This document shows, piece by piece, positions 32,382-45,400 of a stretch of 64,000 nt of DNA. This DNA is from Erythroxylum novogranatense (lineage: Eukaryota > Streptophyta > Magnoliopsida > Malpighiales > Erythroxylaceae), in contig CM057231.1 in assembly GCA_029891385.1 (NCBI GenBank), positions 64,711,103 to 64,775,102 of the forward strand, in the 5' to 3' direction. Positions within the stretch are counted from its first letter, which is position 1, and the number at the start of each line of letters is the position of its first letter. Made by a program: the position numbers and the translations under genes. The notes below the pieces were generated by a model, which saw only the letters and a program-made list of their open reading frames with translations, was not told the DNA's origin and ran no database searches.

Positions 32382-33459
32382 ATTATTATTGCTATTGCAA
32401 ATGCGATACAAATTTGCGGGACTTGCAGAGATATCTCGTAAAAATGGCAAATTAAATGGTGGTGGACATGAACTTCATAATAAAGCTTGTTAGGTATGGT
32501 GGGTGGCAAAACATTTAATGCCATCAATTCACTTCACACATATCAAAGTGCAGGGATGCATCTCTCCCTTGGACTCACTTTCTTTTCCGATGACCAACTG
32601 AGCTATCCGTGCGAAATTAATCTTTATACAGTAACACCTATAATTTAAGATAGAAATTATACATCCTAAATTTTCATGTAATAATCGAAGGTAGTAGAGA
32701 TACGAGCCTCCACCCGTATTTTTCAATAACTACAGAAAGAAAGGAAGCCGAGTCTTAAGTAACTCGTGATAAAACTCATTACTACATGACATCAATTAGC
32801 CTTTCATCCGTAAAATGGAAATTCAGATTAATTGGACAGCTTATTAATCTTGTCTCCAAAAGGCTGTAAGATACTTTGCCTAGCAACAATGAATAAACGT
32901 GAGGGAGGAAGTGAATGTTATGACTTTGAAGAGTGGGAAGGAGCCAAAAGTTAAAAGAAAAAGACAAAGACAAGGTTTTGGTATAAGAAAAAGAGGAAGA
33001 GAAGGAGGAGCCGCCAAAGAAAAAATTTGTCATATAGTACCATCCAAAAATTTCATACATGAGGAAGGCTTCTAGCTAAAAGATACATAAAGGAGTTAAC
33101 CCAATGATTTAAGTGTATCTGTTTCAATTTAGTAGCTTTTATTATGTTTTTTTAATGTTCGTTTTTTCATGTGTTTTAATTTATAAGTAGTTATAAGTAA
33201 TGGATTAAAGTATATTTCTTAACAAGAAATAAGGCATCTAACACATGTTCATGTTTTTCCTTATGTTATAAAACATTCTTTTATGTCTTCAAGAGAGAGC
33301 TAGTAGCTAAGGAATCCCAGTGACAAATTAAGGGATAAAGATTATTGATGGCATTAGACAAGACTAGCAGTGTATTATTATTAAAGGTGTACCAACTATC
33401 CTAATTTTCCTTTTTTGTGCTTATTTATTAGATTTTCATTATTCTTGTTTGTCATGTAT
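32382..33459 (-). promoter_or_regulatory. Upstream region of the CASP-like gene
   Basis: Contains the 5' leader and presumably the promoter. A minus-strand TATA-like TATAAAGATT near 32613-32625 would place transcription start near 32590, giving a leader of roughly 200 nt, but this is only positional. Farther up is AT-rich DNA with no recognised gene. Confidence 0.35.
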
Positions 33460-36400
33460 ATTGGGGACAATGTACAATGCAAGTGTGGGGAAAAAATTAA
33501 TTACTTTTCTTATCATTTTTCTATAATTAGTTTAATAAATAACAATTCTACATAAAACTTCAAAGAATATTGATCAAGATAATTAGTTATAAGTTTATTT
33601 TATTATGATTTGATTTCTTATGAAATTAGTCGTGAACATTGATTATTAATTTAATAATTAATTTGCTCCATTGATTTAGAAAATGGATAATTGATTTACA
33701 CTACGATAATTTTTGTGTGTAATTGAAAATACAATTGAATTAGACCTAAATTATTTTAATCATTCTTAGTATCCTCAAAAAAATTAAGAAAGAATATGTA
33801 TGAATAAGTAATGATTAAATAAATCAATCCACTAACCTCAAGCTAAGTAAAATAATTAATGTTAAAGAGTAAAACTAATAGCTATTTAAATGGAAACCTA
33901 TTTGAGTAACTAGAAGTATTCATAATAAGGTATTTCCTCTCATGTTAAAAAGGTTATGTGACTTTTCAAACAAGTCTTTAGGTGCCCCATGTTATTATAA
34001 ACTAAGTGTTATGCATTTCTTTCAATAAAGGTTACGAAAATGTTTGAAATTTGAAACAACTTTCTTATATATATTCACTTTATGCATAAGGATGAATTTC
34101 ATGGATTAAGCTAAAGTTTGAAGGAATGAGGCATTGGATTAAATTAATATATGATTTGATATGAGTAACTAAAGCCTTAAAATTGATAAACCTTGTAATT
34201 GAATAAATAATGGAGAGTCTTAATTGATCTAATTGATTTGTTAAGTTCATTCTTATAATTGCCACTATTTAAGTTAAAAGTAATGAAAGTAATTTGTTAA
34301 GGGCATGCAAATGCTTAAATATGGTGGAATCGATAAGTTCTAATTAGGTTGTATTTTAATATCATTTTGAGAGCATTTTTCTTGTGTTTGGATTGTTTTA
34401 TTGAATTGATTTTCGATATGGTTTGTATATTTTCTTACAAACCTATTTTAGCTCTTGATAAAGAAGGAAGCAATTCAACAATTTAGATCCAAGTTAAAGA
34501 AGTACGGTTAAATAGGGACCTATGCTTAAATCATAGTTCAAATATGGTCCTTGCTATGTTTCATGTAGGTTACTAGTTCATTTTGTTTCTTAATGAACTA
34601 TCACATAAACAAACATGTTCATGGCCTTGAGACTAGTGTTTCCAGGATGAGCTGCTAGATGCATGATTAAAGAGTTACTAAGCCTAAATGGGTGCAAAAT
34701 AGACCTATGTTGGTAGCGATATTTATGTAAGATACTATTTTTTCTATAATTATGAAGAACACAAGACCAATATGGGTTTGTATTAGGTGTGATACTTTGA
34801 ATTTTTAGGATTTTTAAGATAAAGGGAGATTTTAAGGAATTAGAAGAGGAGAGGAAGAGATTAATCAAAAGGAGCCATATTGGATCATCTTGGGATAAGA
34901 ATGAATAAGCTTTAGAGAAAAGAAGGGTTTTAAATGAATATTAAGATTTCGAATCCATAAGACTTGAGTTATTTATTTTATGTTCTTTCTTGATTTTGAT
35001 GGTATTCTTATTGTTAATATGAATTAATTTGATATATATCTAGATGGGATAAAACTATTATTTTGGATTGATTCTTAGATTGACAGCGAGTATCGAGTGC
35101 ACTGCAAAATTTACCTATCTCTGCATACTAAAATTTGTAGTTATAGTGAGTTGGGATCAAATCCATAGGGAATGTTTGATTTATTTCCGTAATAAAATTA
35201 ATTGATGCAAAGAAAATATAACAGGGGGCTTTTGGATTTTAAATAATTTAGAAATTAAAGTAAAAGAAAACTATCGAAAACAAATTAAAACAAGCAATTG
35301 AAAATGAGCAAAGTATCGAATATAAGTAAAGTCCAGTTCTAGGGTCAATCTCGACCTAAACATGATCAAACATATTCCATCGTCTTAATGCCTTTATCCC
35401 TCTCTTCGGACTATTGATCTAAGACTAACAGTATGCTCTGCTAATCTTGATTTTCCCTTAGGTTGTTTTTAATTAAGAAATGATTGATAATTAAACCTAA
35501 CTATCAAATAACCTAGGATACGATCTCTAGGTTCAATTTAGCTGTAACATTATGAAGTAGAAAACGATCAATATAGGTAGTAACCTCACACGTTCGAGTT
35601 ATTTAACTTAGGTTATGTTGTTCCTAATGTACTAACAAACATCAAATGTAACAATTACAGATTACATTCAATATTACAACAATAGGTTCATAATAAAACA
35701 ATTCAAATAAAATATTAAGATCATTCATACAAAAATCTAATTCAATCAACACAAACAACATAATAATATGAAAAGAGATTAATAACATTAATCAAGATGA
35801 AATAGCTTAACCGTGACTTAACATCGATATCACCATTGAACCGGTGTCGGGAAGTTAGTCTTTAATCTCCTCTTTTAAGCTCTAAAAATCAGCCTTTGTT
35901 GCCTCCATTTATATTGAAAAATGAAGAGAAATTGGTGAAGAAGCTGTTGTCTTCGTTATTCCTCCTTCCCTACTTTGAAAACCGATGAGGAGATGGTGAT
36001 GAATGGTGTTAATAGACTATTGTCTCCTCATTCCATTCTAAAAACCCAAGAGTATTTGATAAAGAATGGTGTCTATGGAGATTCAGCTGTTATCTCATTC
36101 CTCTGCAAGAAAAACGACAACTTCAATTCTCACAATTCTAGCCCCCACACTCCTTATTTTATTCTCCAAAATGTAACAACCTTTCCACTCTCTTTTTACA
36201 ATAAAAACTTGCTTCAAATTAGTGGAGAGATGGCCTAATCGAATAGGATAAGATGATCCGATTATTGCCCTCTCCTTGGTTTCCTCCTTGTTTGATTGTC
36301 CCTTCTTTTATTCTCCACTGCTCTAATCTTCTTCTTTGTTTTCCATGAAGACAAGTGAATGTGAATCTTTAAAAATGACTCAATTATAATACTTCGACTC

Positions 36401-36830
36401 ACTTTAACTCCTTTGCTTCCTAATTGTACCTAAAACCACATATGAGTCAAAGTGAGTATCTTAAGCAATTTTAAGTCATTAATCACTAAGTGTTATGGAA
36501 TAATTATAAAATCAATTAAGCATATATCATTGATAAAATGAAAGTCCTAATTTTCATTAAGAATTATACGATTAATTATTGTGATAAAATTGAGATATCT
36601 AATATTTTATAGAACTTTCAATTTCATAAATAAAAATCATATTTATGAATATATCTAACAAGATTTAAATAGAATCCTAGAGATAGGACCATACAAATTT
36701 TACGGTTAGAGTCAAGTATATCAAGAGAATTCTAAATCAATTATTAATGCATTCTTAGTGGTTTTGGTTAGAAAAGATTTCATTTAATCAACTTAAAGAT
36801 AAAGTTTGTATTTCTTGATTAAAATATAGT
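33445..36830 (+). mobile_element. Degenerate LTR-retrotransposon remnant (Athila/Tat-like 3' region) and unclassified repeats
   Basis: Begins with the bipartite motif TTGGGGACAATG...AAGTGTGGGG (33461-33490), the same as the post-ORF2 copies in B, C1 and C2, followed by AT-rich non-coding sequence. This suggests the 3' non-coding part of an older related element. Around 35095-35165, ATCGAGTGCACTGCAAAATT introduces a different repeat-like stretch. No LTR pair, PBS or ORF could be established, and open frames (for example 35975-36238) resemble nothing I know. Confidence 0.35.
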
Positions 36831-36888
36831 TGTAACGTTGGAATTTTATCTGTCTAAATTTATCTTGATTTAATGATTAACCCTTGTT

Positions 36889-36916
36889 TTTAGACCGATA
36901 AATTTATCGGTCTAAA
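36889..36916. repeat. Perfect 28-bp palindrome
   Basis: Centred on ATAAATTTAT with outer arms reading TTTAGACCGAT and its complement. The direct repeat GTCTAAATTTATCTTGA occurs at 36852 and again at 36910, overlapping the right arm. Confidence 0.9.
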
Positions 36917-39059
36917 TTTATCTTGAATATTAAATGAATGCATCATTATTGTTCATTGCTTTGGTTTGTTATTTCATATTAGTAATTTATTTTCATAAAT
37001 TTTTCTCTTAATTTAATCATTCATTATGTTATATTAGAAAATAGAAAGACCATTAGTACTAGTAATTGTATAACTTGTAGGATCAACACTTATATTCACG
37101 AAGACAATACTATAAGAATGATATGCACTTTATTTGGGCCCCGATTTGCATTAAGCATATTTGATTTATTTTGAGGTTTAGATTGATAATTTCTTTTAGT
37201 TAGAATAATTTCAGATTTTAGTACTTAGTTAATGGAAATTAATTAGAAGTATCTAGTTAAAATTAGATTTTTAATAAGTTGTTAGAATTAAAATAGAATA
37301 AGATGGTGTAGGACCAATTAGGAAGTTTGTATATGGTCTTAAGGTTTAAGGCTTAGGAGATGGGCTTTTAGCCCTTTTTAAATGCTATTAAATGAAGAAG
37401 GAAAGGATTAAAGCAAGAAGAAATGAAGTAAGGAATGAAGTAGCCGTATTACATGAAGGAGGCCACGAAATTAGCAAGGAAAAGAAGAGTTTATTGAAAC
37501 TACCACGTTTTGAGGGCTTAGGTTATAAGTTAGAAATAAATTCCCTAAGTTATTAAAGGAACCACCGAAACTATCAAGAGAAGGGAGGATTTCGAAACTT
37601 AGAAGAGAAAAGAAGGGGAGACTTTCGACCATGAGATAAGGAGAAGAAGAGGAGTAGAGCTTTGTTGATTTTATGCTTTAGAAAGGAGAGTTTAAGAGTT
37701 TTATTCAAGAAGAAAGTGGAAGGGAAGAGTTTAAGCTTTCCTTAGGAGCAAAAGCAATTTTCGTGGGTTAAGGTAAGAAAATGTGAAATTTATGGATTTT
37801 TAGATGGGTTTTGATGCTAAAAGCTTAGAAACCTTATGGGTAAGGTTAGATGGGGTTGAATTCATATCTTTCTTTCCTTAGGAATTCCAATTTTGCTTTC
37901 TCTTTTGCTTATGGGATGATTATGCTTGATGAAGGTGAAGGTGAAGTGAGGCAATTGGAGGAAGAAGCAAGGCCATTTGATCAATCCTAAAGCTAAAGGA
38001 ATTAAGGTGGGTGATTTCTTAATACTTGAGATAATAGGCCTATTAGAATTTTTATAACAAATACAAAATAATGCTTTCCAATGACTTAGAATTGTTGTAT
38101 GAAGTATTATTTATGATGCTTTTCACTTGTATGTGATGTTCAGTAATGGTGAATTTATGTTGAAATTATGTGTAGCATGTTTTGTTAAATAAAAAAGACG
38201 AGAATTTGGGATTTTGGAAAAGATTGCCATTTTGGCAAATTATGTGACAATGAAGTTTTGTAAAGGCCAATTGAGGCCATTGAATTTTCGAATTGTGTGA
38301 ATTATGTGCTTTCTTTAGGTTTGTGGTGGTCCCATCTGAGTCAGGTGCACCTGTCTACTCATAGGCTTCTCTACTTTTGCCATTAGTGGCATTGGAGTTC
38401 CTCAGGGACTCCTATCTGTCAGGGTAATACATTCCATTTCGGATCAACCCGAACCACCTTGTTTGTGATTTTGTGAAATGTGAGATTGCTTTGTGATGTG
38501 TTATATTTGTAAATTGTTTGATGTGATAAATTCTATAAAAAGATTTGAAAATTGCCAATGTTTTCCTTAATGTGATATTGTTTTAAAAATGAAAGAATGA
38601 ATAATGGTTTTTGCTTATATTCTCATTTATTAAGTTATTACCCATGAGTGTCGAGCTCGCCCTCTTTCCCTCCACGGTGTCGGAGTGAAGCTGAGTAACG
38701 CATCGGGATTGAGGCATACTCCGATGCATTTTGCTTTTGAAGTTGTATTTAAAAAACAAAGCTTTAGATAGCATTTTGGAACTAATGTTGTACTTTGTAT
38801 TTTGTTCCTTGAGACTTTGATGTATTTGGGCTAAAATGCCCTCTAAAGCTTTGTATTTACTTGTTTCCATGTAAATGTAAGAGTTTTGAATTTTAAATGT
38901 ATCTTGTATATGTTTTCTAAACATGTATTGATGTATGGTTGAATTTGATAAAAGTAAGGGTGAGCTTGTATTTCTTTAGGTTTTGAAATGGATAGGCGCC
39001 TAAGAGTGTATTACTGCCATTAGAGTTTGGGATATTTTGGTTTGAGTTGTGTTATGGAA

Positions 39060-39765
39060 GTGGAAGATTGAGTTTTCATGCAGGTTATTGAGTTGGATTG
39101 AAGATTTGGCTAGTTACATTTTAGGGAGGTGTTGTCAATTTTCTTAAAATGGACAGAACCTTCAACTGAAGTTTAGACCATGATAGAGCTTGAATTTAAG
39201 TGAGATGCCTTCTTGAATACTGTAGTGCATATTAAGAGCTTTCTAATGATATGTAATTAGTCATAATTGGACTTAAAATGAAAAAGTTATGAGAGCTGAA
39301 AGGTTTCAGCTACTGTTGTTGTCCACTAAAATCTTGCAGAATCTTTGGAGGGGTTTATCACCCTCTTAGAGACAGATTTGATTTTTTCTTTCTGTATAGA
39401 AAATGTATATTGTCTTCTCCTCTTTCCAATGAGGTATAATTGGTCAAATTTAGACTTAGGATGAAGAAGTTATGAGGTTGAGAATATGATAGTTACTATT
39501 TATTTCAATTGAGTTACTGTTTTATTGAATTTTTGCAGGCAGTAACTTTGAGAGTGTTTTTACCTCTCTAAATGATTGAATTAACTTTTTCTCCCTTCAT
39601 GAAACTTGTAGATAATCCTTTCTTATTTATATTGAGGTATACTATGCCTTATTTCGAGTTAGGAGTAAAAAGTTATGAGGATTAGACCTAGTTCAGTTAC
39701 TGTTTATTTGGCAATTTTGGACAGAACCTTTGGAAGGGTTTTTCACCTCTTTAGAGCTTGTTTTT
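39060..39765 (+). repeat. Module array of ~180-210 bp in LTR E, left of D
   Basis: Repeated phrases AAAGTTATGAG (39286, 39466, 39668; about 180-200 bp apart) and TTCATGAAACTTGTAGATAA (39597). The array resumes at 49075 after D. Confidence 0.65.
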
Positions 39766-42408
39766 GTAACATCCCGTTACTGTTAGCAAGGGTATTTTGG
39801 TCATTGGGTTGAACTGATTGGATTTCACTGCATTCATTGACTCAGCATGTTATTGGCCTCTAAATTAAAGAGGAACAAGTTTATTGCATATGTATTTATT
39901 CATAGGTACATGCATTCATGATTTTTCGGTGAATTGGAATTTCTTGAAGAATTTCGCTTGATTGGATTGTGGTGATTGAGAAATTAGGAGTTCTTGGGTC
40001 CAATTGACTGATTGAAAATAGTTTAAGTGTAATTGGAAAGTAATAATGGCTTATAGGAAATTTTTGAGAAATTGGAGGAAATGCGGATAGGAAATATTTG
40101 AGACCGATCGATTGATTTGTATGGTACTGAAAAAATTATCAAGAGAAATGAAAAAATTAGAGTGATACTGATAGGAAATAAACATGTTGAGCTATTGAGA
40201 TTTGAGACTGAAAATTGACTGAATCGGAGACCCTTGTCATAAATAGCTAAGTTTGAATGTGGGAATTACCTAAGGCATTTCTTCTTCTCTCCACGGTGAT
40301 CTTCGATTCCTCCCAACGGTGAGAGATCCTTCGATTTCTTCTTATGGTTTCTTCCTTATGGTTAGTCTAACATGTTTATAGTGATTGGTGAAGGTTAGAG
40401 GTTACGAGGTTGGTGGATCGTTGATTTGGAGGATTTGGGTTACGGTGGAATCGTGGATTTGAGCTTGATTGGTAAGTTTTAATGTCATTAATGTTGTTAT
40501 TAATGGTTAGTTGTCACATTTATGGCATTTATTGTATTTGAATGGGTAGTGGGGAGTGTTTAATCTGGTTTTAGAGAGAGGAGGAAATCAATCGGAGAAG
40601 GCGATCGGACGCCGCGCGTCGCGACGAGCGCAGATGTGGGCTTCGTCGCGACGAGTAATTAAATTTATTCGTCGCAACGAGCTCGAGTAGACGTCGTGAC
40701 AGCTGCGGGTTTGATGCGTCGTGATGAGTGGTTTCCCGTCATGACGAATGAGCGTTCCGCATGACGATGAAGCGAGGATCGCGGCGAAGGGGCTGTTTCA
40801 TTGGTTTAATTATGGCTTATTGGCTTAATTCATGGTATAGACCTCCGATTGAGGTGATTCAGATTCATTGTGAACTAGAAAGAGGTCTACAATTGAGAAT
40901 AATTAGGAGAATTGGAATGTAATTATGATGGTACTGATTCATGAGACTAAGGTCAATTAAGGTTCATAGTGTGACCTAAGTAATTGAATTGAGACAAGCG
41001 GAGTTATAATTGGGATTTTCAATGGATGATTTGACCGATTAATAGGAAATTGCTATAGGGACATTGCATTGAGGAAATTGACTGAATTTTAGGACTGGAT
41101 CAATTATTGTCGATCAATGGCGAAGAGTTAGAATTGGGCCTAAGAGTCCAAAATTGGGTTTTAACCGGAAAATCGTGAACATGCATTGTACATAATTTCA
41201 TAGAGGCGTATGCATCATTTGAATTGTTTAATTGAGCATCTAGTAATGGGATGTAATTTTACTGTTATAGAGGCGCCGTTGGATCGTCATTCCACGGACA
41301 TTCTTTGGAACTTCGGCGATAGCTCAAAGTGGTGAGTAACCTAGTTGGTTTCTCAAATTCTGATTGTTCAAATGCTCAACGTGAATTACTTGCCAAATGT
41401 GAAATTATGATTCTTGAAATATACATGATTGGATGGTATGCCTCTCTTGTATTAGGCGTGAAATTGCATGATCACTTTCTCTTGTCTTGGATTGGATTCT
41501 TTGTCTTTGAATTCTTGTATATTCTTGAAATATAATCTTTGGGCTCTATAGCCATATTTGAATCTTGAATTCTTGAACATTTGCATTGCATGCATAAATG
41601 CATGCTCAGATAATGGAATGTGACCCAAGTTGCTATTATCACTTAAAGAGCCTCGAGCTCGAACCTTTGTCTTGGCCACGACACGAGCAGGGAAAATCAC
41701 GAGCGTCCCCATTGAACACCGGTCGAGTACTTGGGCTGTCTTGAATAACTGGAAAGAGTCTCATATGCATTATATACATGGTGATTGAATTGCCAATTGT
41801 CGACGATTCTTGGCTGCGTGATGCCATGATTTCTTGTAAATTGTGATGTGTATTACTAGGCTATTGTAAATTATTCACGTCATATTGCTATTATAGACTA
41901 CGTAAATTGTTATATAATGATGTTAATTGAATATTCTTGTCGTGCGTCTTTGCATAATTGCGTAATGCATGATTTGAGTGAACCATCGATGATGGTTTCT
42001 CACTGAGTTCGCAAACTCACCCAACATTGCAATTATTTTTCAGGATTTGGCTAGTATCCGTTAGACAAACGGGAGTATGATTTCAGTAAGCAAGTCAGAG
42101 TTCGGTCGGGATCGGTCTCATGTACGCATTTGATTCTTCGATTTATGAATTGTCTTGTTATTTTATAGGGCCCCAATGATTAATATTGTATTGTGAATTG
42201 ATTATTGAAATAGTGTTTGATTTAAAATGTTTCCATATCGCGGGCCCCAAATTGTCTATTAATTTGCAAGCTTTCGAGTGTTTTAAAAAAGATGTCATAA
42301 TGAGTTTTAAAACTACATGGTTGCGCTCTGGCATACCACCCTCATGGATCACGAGCTCGGATATCACCATCGATATCGGGTTAAGTGCAGCGCGGAGTAG
42401 GTGCTACA
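39766..42408 (+). repeat. D 5' LTR
   Basis: TGTAACATCC...GTGCTACA. Contains TATA-like TCATAAATAGC (40238), CG-rich cassettes (40605-40795), the conserved GGTGAGTAACCTAGTTGG box at 41331, the hairpin pair at 41981-42019, and acceptor-like ATTATTTTTCAG ending 42043. Confidence 0.9.
40605..40795. repeat. CG-rich cassettes in D 5' LTR
   Basis: Seven or eight copies of a motif like CGTCGCGACGAG or its CGTCATGACGA form, spaced about 20-30 bp. The 3' LTR has the corresponding cluster at 47260-47420, mostly in the CATGAC form, as expected if methylated CpGs have decayed. Confidence 0.6.
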
Positions 42409-42424
42409 TTTTGGTATCGAGCCC
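42409..42424 (+). other. D primer-binding site (tRNA-iMet type)
   Basis: TTTTGGTATCGAGCC directly after the 5' LTR. It matches the TGGTATCAGAGC initiator-Met site of plant Ty3 elements, with one missing A. Confidence 0.75.
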
Positions 42425-45400
42425 GTACAATCTTACATGGGCATTCTGAGAAAAATGTGTCGAGTACATGCATTTAAGTCATGTCACGGCAGACAGTGAC
42501 AACTGATCCTCAGTCTAGTATATGAGTCACATGCATGAGTGTGTCTTAGTCATTCAAGCGGTTAAAATAGTGAAGAAAATGATAATGTGTGAGAATGCGA
42601 TAAAAAGGAAGATTAGTGTACTGGTACCGGCGGATTTATTGTGAGATACAATATTAGAGTTATATGGGTATAACGGATTGGAATGAAGTGATAGTTGTGC
42701 ATTGATAGAGGAAAATAGAAATATGGTAGAAATGGAAAGAGTTCAAGTGTATAAAGTGGATGAAAATAAAGTGTTTCATGATATAGAGAAGTTACAATTG
42801 AGACTGATTGCCGTGACAAGAGTTATGAATAATGATTTATGACTGTGAATCGATTATGTTAGTGAGAAATCAAGAATGATTTCATATCTGTGATATTGAT
42901 TTGAGTGTGGAAATATATGGGTATAATGCAATAATGAAAAGATTGAAATGTAAGACAATGAAATTGGTAGATGAAAAAGGTGTTCGGGTTTAATTGATTT
43001 GCCTAAGTAAATACACACCGATTATAGAACCCATGGCAAGTGGAAATATTAAGCAATTGTCTCATAATTGTGGAGATGGCATGGGAAGCAGTTAGTGAGT
43101 TAAGAGATGATCGTATTGTTTAAAATTTTGTATGGGTTGGAATAAGAAATGAAAGTACTTATAATGATCAATTGTGAATGAATGGACATTGTATATGATC
43201 CTCATGAGAGGCGAAGTGTGAACAGGAAGGTTCTTGAGTTTAGATTAGATTGTCCTGTAAGTGTACATTTGATAGTGGAATCACCATCATGGGTGAAATG
43301 ATTAAGCATAAATGAATAATATCGTGAATATGATATAGGAGGTAATCGAGGGCCTATGAAATAAGTTTCGATCATAGTTACGGTAGCCCCAAGTTCAAGA
43401 TGAGTTAGAGTAAGGTGTGAGAATGCTTGTAATGATCAATTGAGAGAAGTGAGACTATTAATGATGTTAGCATCGGTATTGAGCTTCGAGAATAAAGAGG
43501 TCATGAATTCAACAAAGCCCCATGATCGAAGCTGGTACCAAAGAAAGGTTATCTAGAATTAAATGAGATTAAGGTGTCTTTAGTAGTATGTGCTATGAAT
43601 GGGTAAATTGATGCGAATACATTGCGGATAAGATGTGATGATTACAGCGATGTATGTCAAGATATTAAAGTAAATGAAATTGTCTAAGTGCCTGCAGAGC
43701 CTCATTATAAGGGATGTTACGATTTTGTAAGGTATGGCATGAGCGCGCTCTTATTGGGATATTATGCATAGTTGAAATTGATTTTTCTCGAGGTATTATG
43801 ATGGTGATATTTATATAGTGATGAAAAATAGTTGGTGATAAAGTTCTATGAACACTATTAATGATTGATAAGGTTTAGTTGATCGATGAATTGATTTGAG
43901 AGTAACCGTCGAAGAGATAAATTGAAATGAAATCTGAGATAAATTATGTTAATGAAAAGTGTACATTCGTCAATGGGATGATTCGATTATGTAAGAAATT
44001 CTGAATATCGAGGAAATATTAATTGCGAATATGAGGAGTATATATGTTCGAGTATATTTTGTGAAATTGTGTTACGAAAGTACAAAACTTAATATGATGA
44101 ATGTGTTTGCCAACCCGTTGGTAATGATGGAAATAAATCAGATTATGTGGAGAAATTAGGGTAAAGGAACATGTGTCAAAATGTGTTACGGTGGCCCAGA
44201 AAGTTATAAGAAAATTTCTCCTCATTAAAGATAATCGACTTTGAGAGAAATATATGAATTGATTATGGGTATAAGGAATTTAGTGTACTCTTGAAAGGTA
44301 AAGTGTCTCAATTGTATTTAAATTGGAAAGCGACTATGAGCATCGATGATTGATTAAATGCATTTGAAAAGTGAATAAGATAAGTTAGCGAGTTGAGGAA
44401 ATTGGTTATTATGTAAATTTCATAAGAGTGAATCTAAATCTGATTGAATGAATAGCGGATGAATTAGTACGAGTATGGCATAGGGAGACTAAATGATGAT
44501 AGAGGTGTTGATAAAATGTGAAATTACAAGGAATATTGTATTCGGGAATTGGAGTTATTTAGAACTGACTGAATGTTGGATACGTCCAAAAAGTGTCAAA
44601 GATTTTCTGGCTTTAGTTTAAAAAAAACGTTTGAGGAAAAATGTGTGAATAGTATGGCTGATGATCATAAAAGAGACATTTGGAGAAATGTTCAACCCAG
44701 TATTGATCGTGTCACTTTAAATTGGAAATTTTGCAATATTCTTGAAGTGTCCCAATAAAGGTTATGATGTGATCTATTGAAAATTTTATAAAGTTATTTT
44801 ATGCACTTGGGACAAATATAATTCTATGGGCAATATTATGATTGATGATTTGAATTACATTATCTTGAGTGTGGCTTAAAAGCTTGGAGACATTAATCGT
44901 CAGAAATAGTTTGGAGATGTCTATGAATATGCAAATCGATAACGATTGAGTTATTTCATTATATTTGAATGATTTAAAAGGATTAAGCGGTGATTCTTCA
45001 AACTAAGTTAATGGTGCAATTCATGGATTGAACAAAAAAAATTCAATGGAAGAAGATCAAAATTTGGGCAATAAGGTTATCAAATCTAGTGTATTATTGA
45101 GTGTTAATAGTTGAGTTGTCAAAAAGGGGAAAAAGAAAGTATTATTTGTGCATCAAATCGGATTGGCAAAACCCGAAGTGAGGATGTAGAAATTGTAAAC
45201 CGTATCTAGGAATCGAAAATAACTCCCTTGTTGAGGAAAGTGATATGTATAGTCAATTAAGAGGTAGGCATGATATCCTATCGAAGTTTTATGCTATAGT
45301 AAGAGTTCAAAGAAAGAGAAATTGGTAATTTAGAGAGAAAATCCGAAAGATTGTATGTGTGGTGATTACATGTGTGAATAGTCAGCAGACTTATTTATTG

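Larger units (their letters stand above)
36831..39765 (+). repeat. Element E 5' LTR, left part (start tentative)
   Basis: A long Ty3-type LTR interrupted by D. The left boundary is placed at TGTAACG (36831) because this gives a total LTR of about 3.94 kb, close to the 3.87 kb of LTR A; this is a guess. The right part (49075-50081) ends CAACA before an iMet-type PBS. The junction with D is supported by a module array that continues across it. Confidence 0.45.

Noticed and set aside
32185..32493. 102-codon plus-strand ORF opposite exon 1 of the CASP-like gene
   Set aside because: Shadow of the conserved minus-strand exon.
32782..33060. Minus-strand 92-codon ORF upstream of the CASP-like gene
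   Set aside because: Low-complexity Ser/Phe content from a purine-rich stretch, no domain and no splice or start context.
35975..36238. 87-codon plus-strand ORF as a small gene
   Set aside because: No recognised domain or conserved copy. It lies in degenerate repeat-like DNA with no promoter evidence.
42409..42424. TGGTATC sequence as part of a tRNA gene
   Set aside because: No cloverleaf around it. Position after an LTR identifies it as a primer-binding site.
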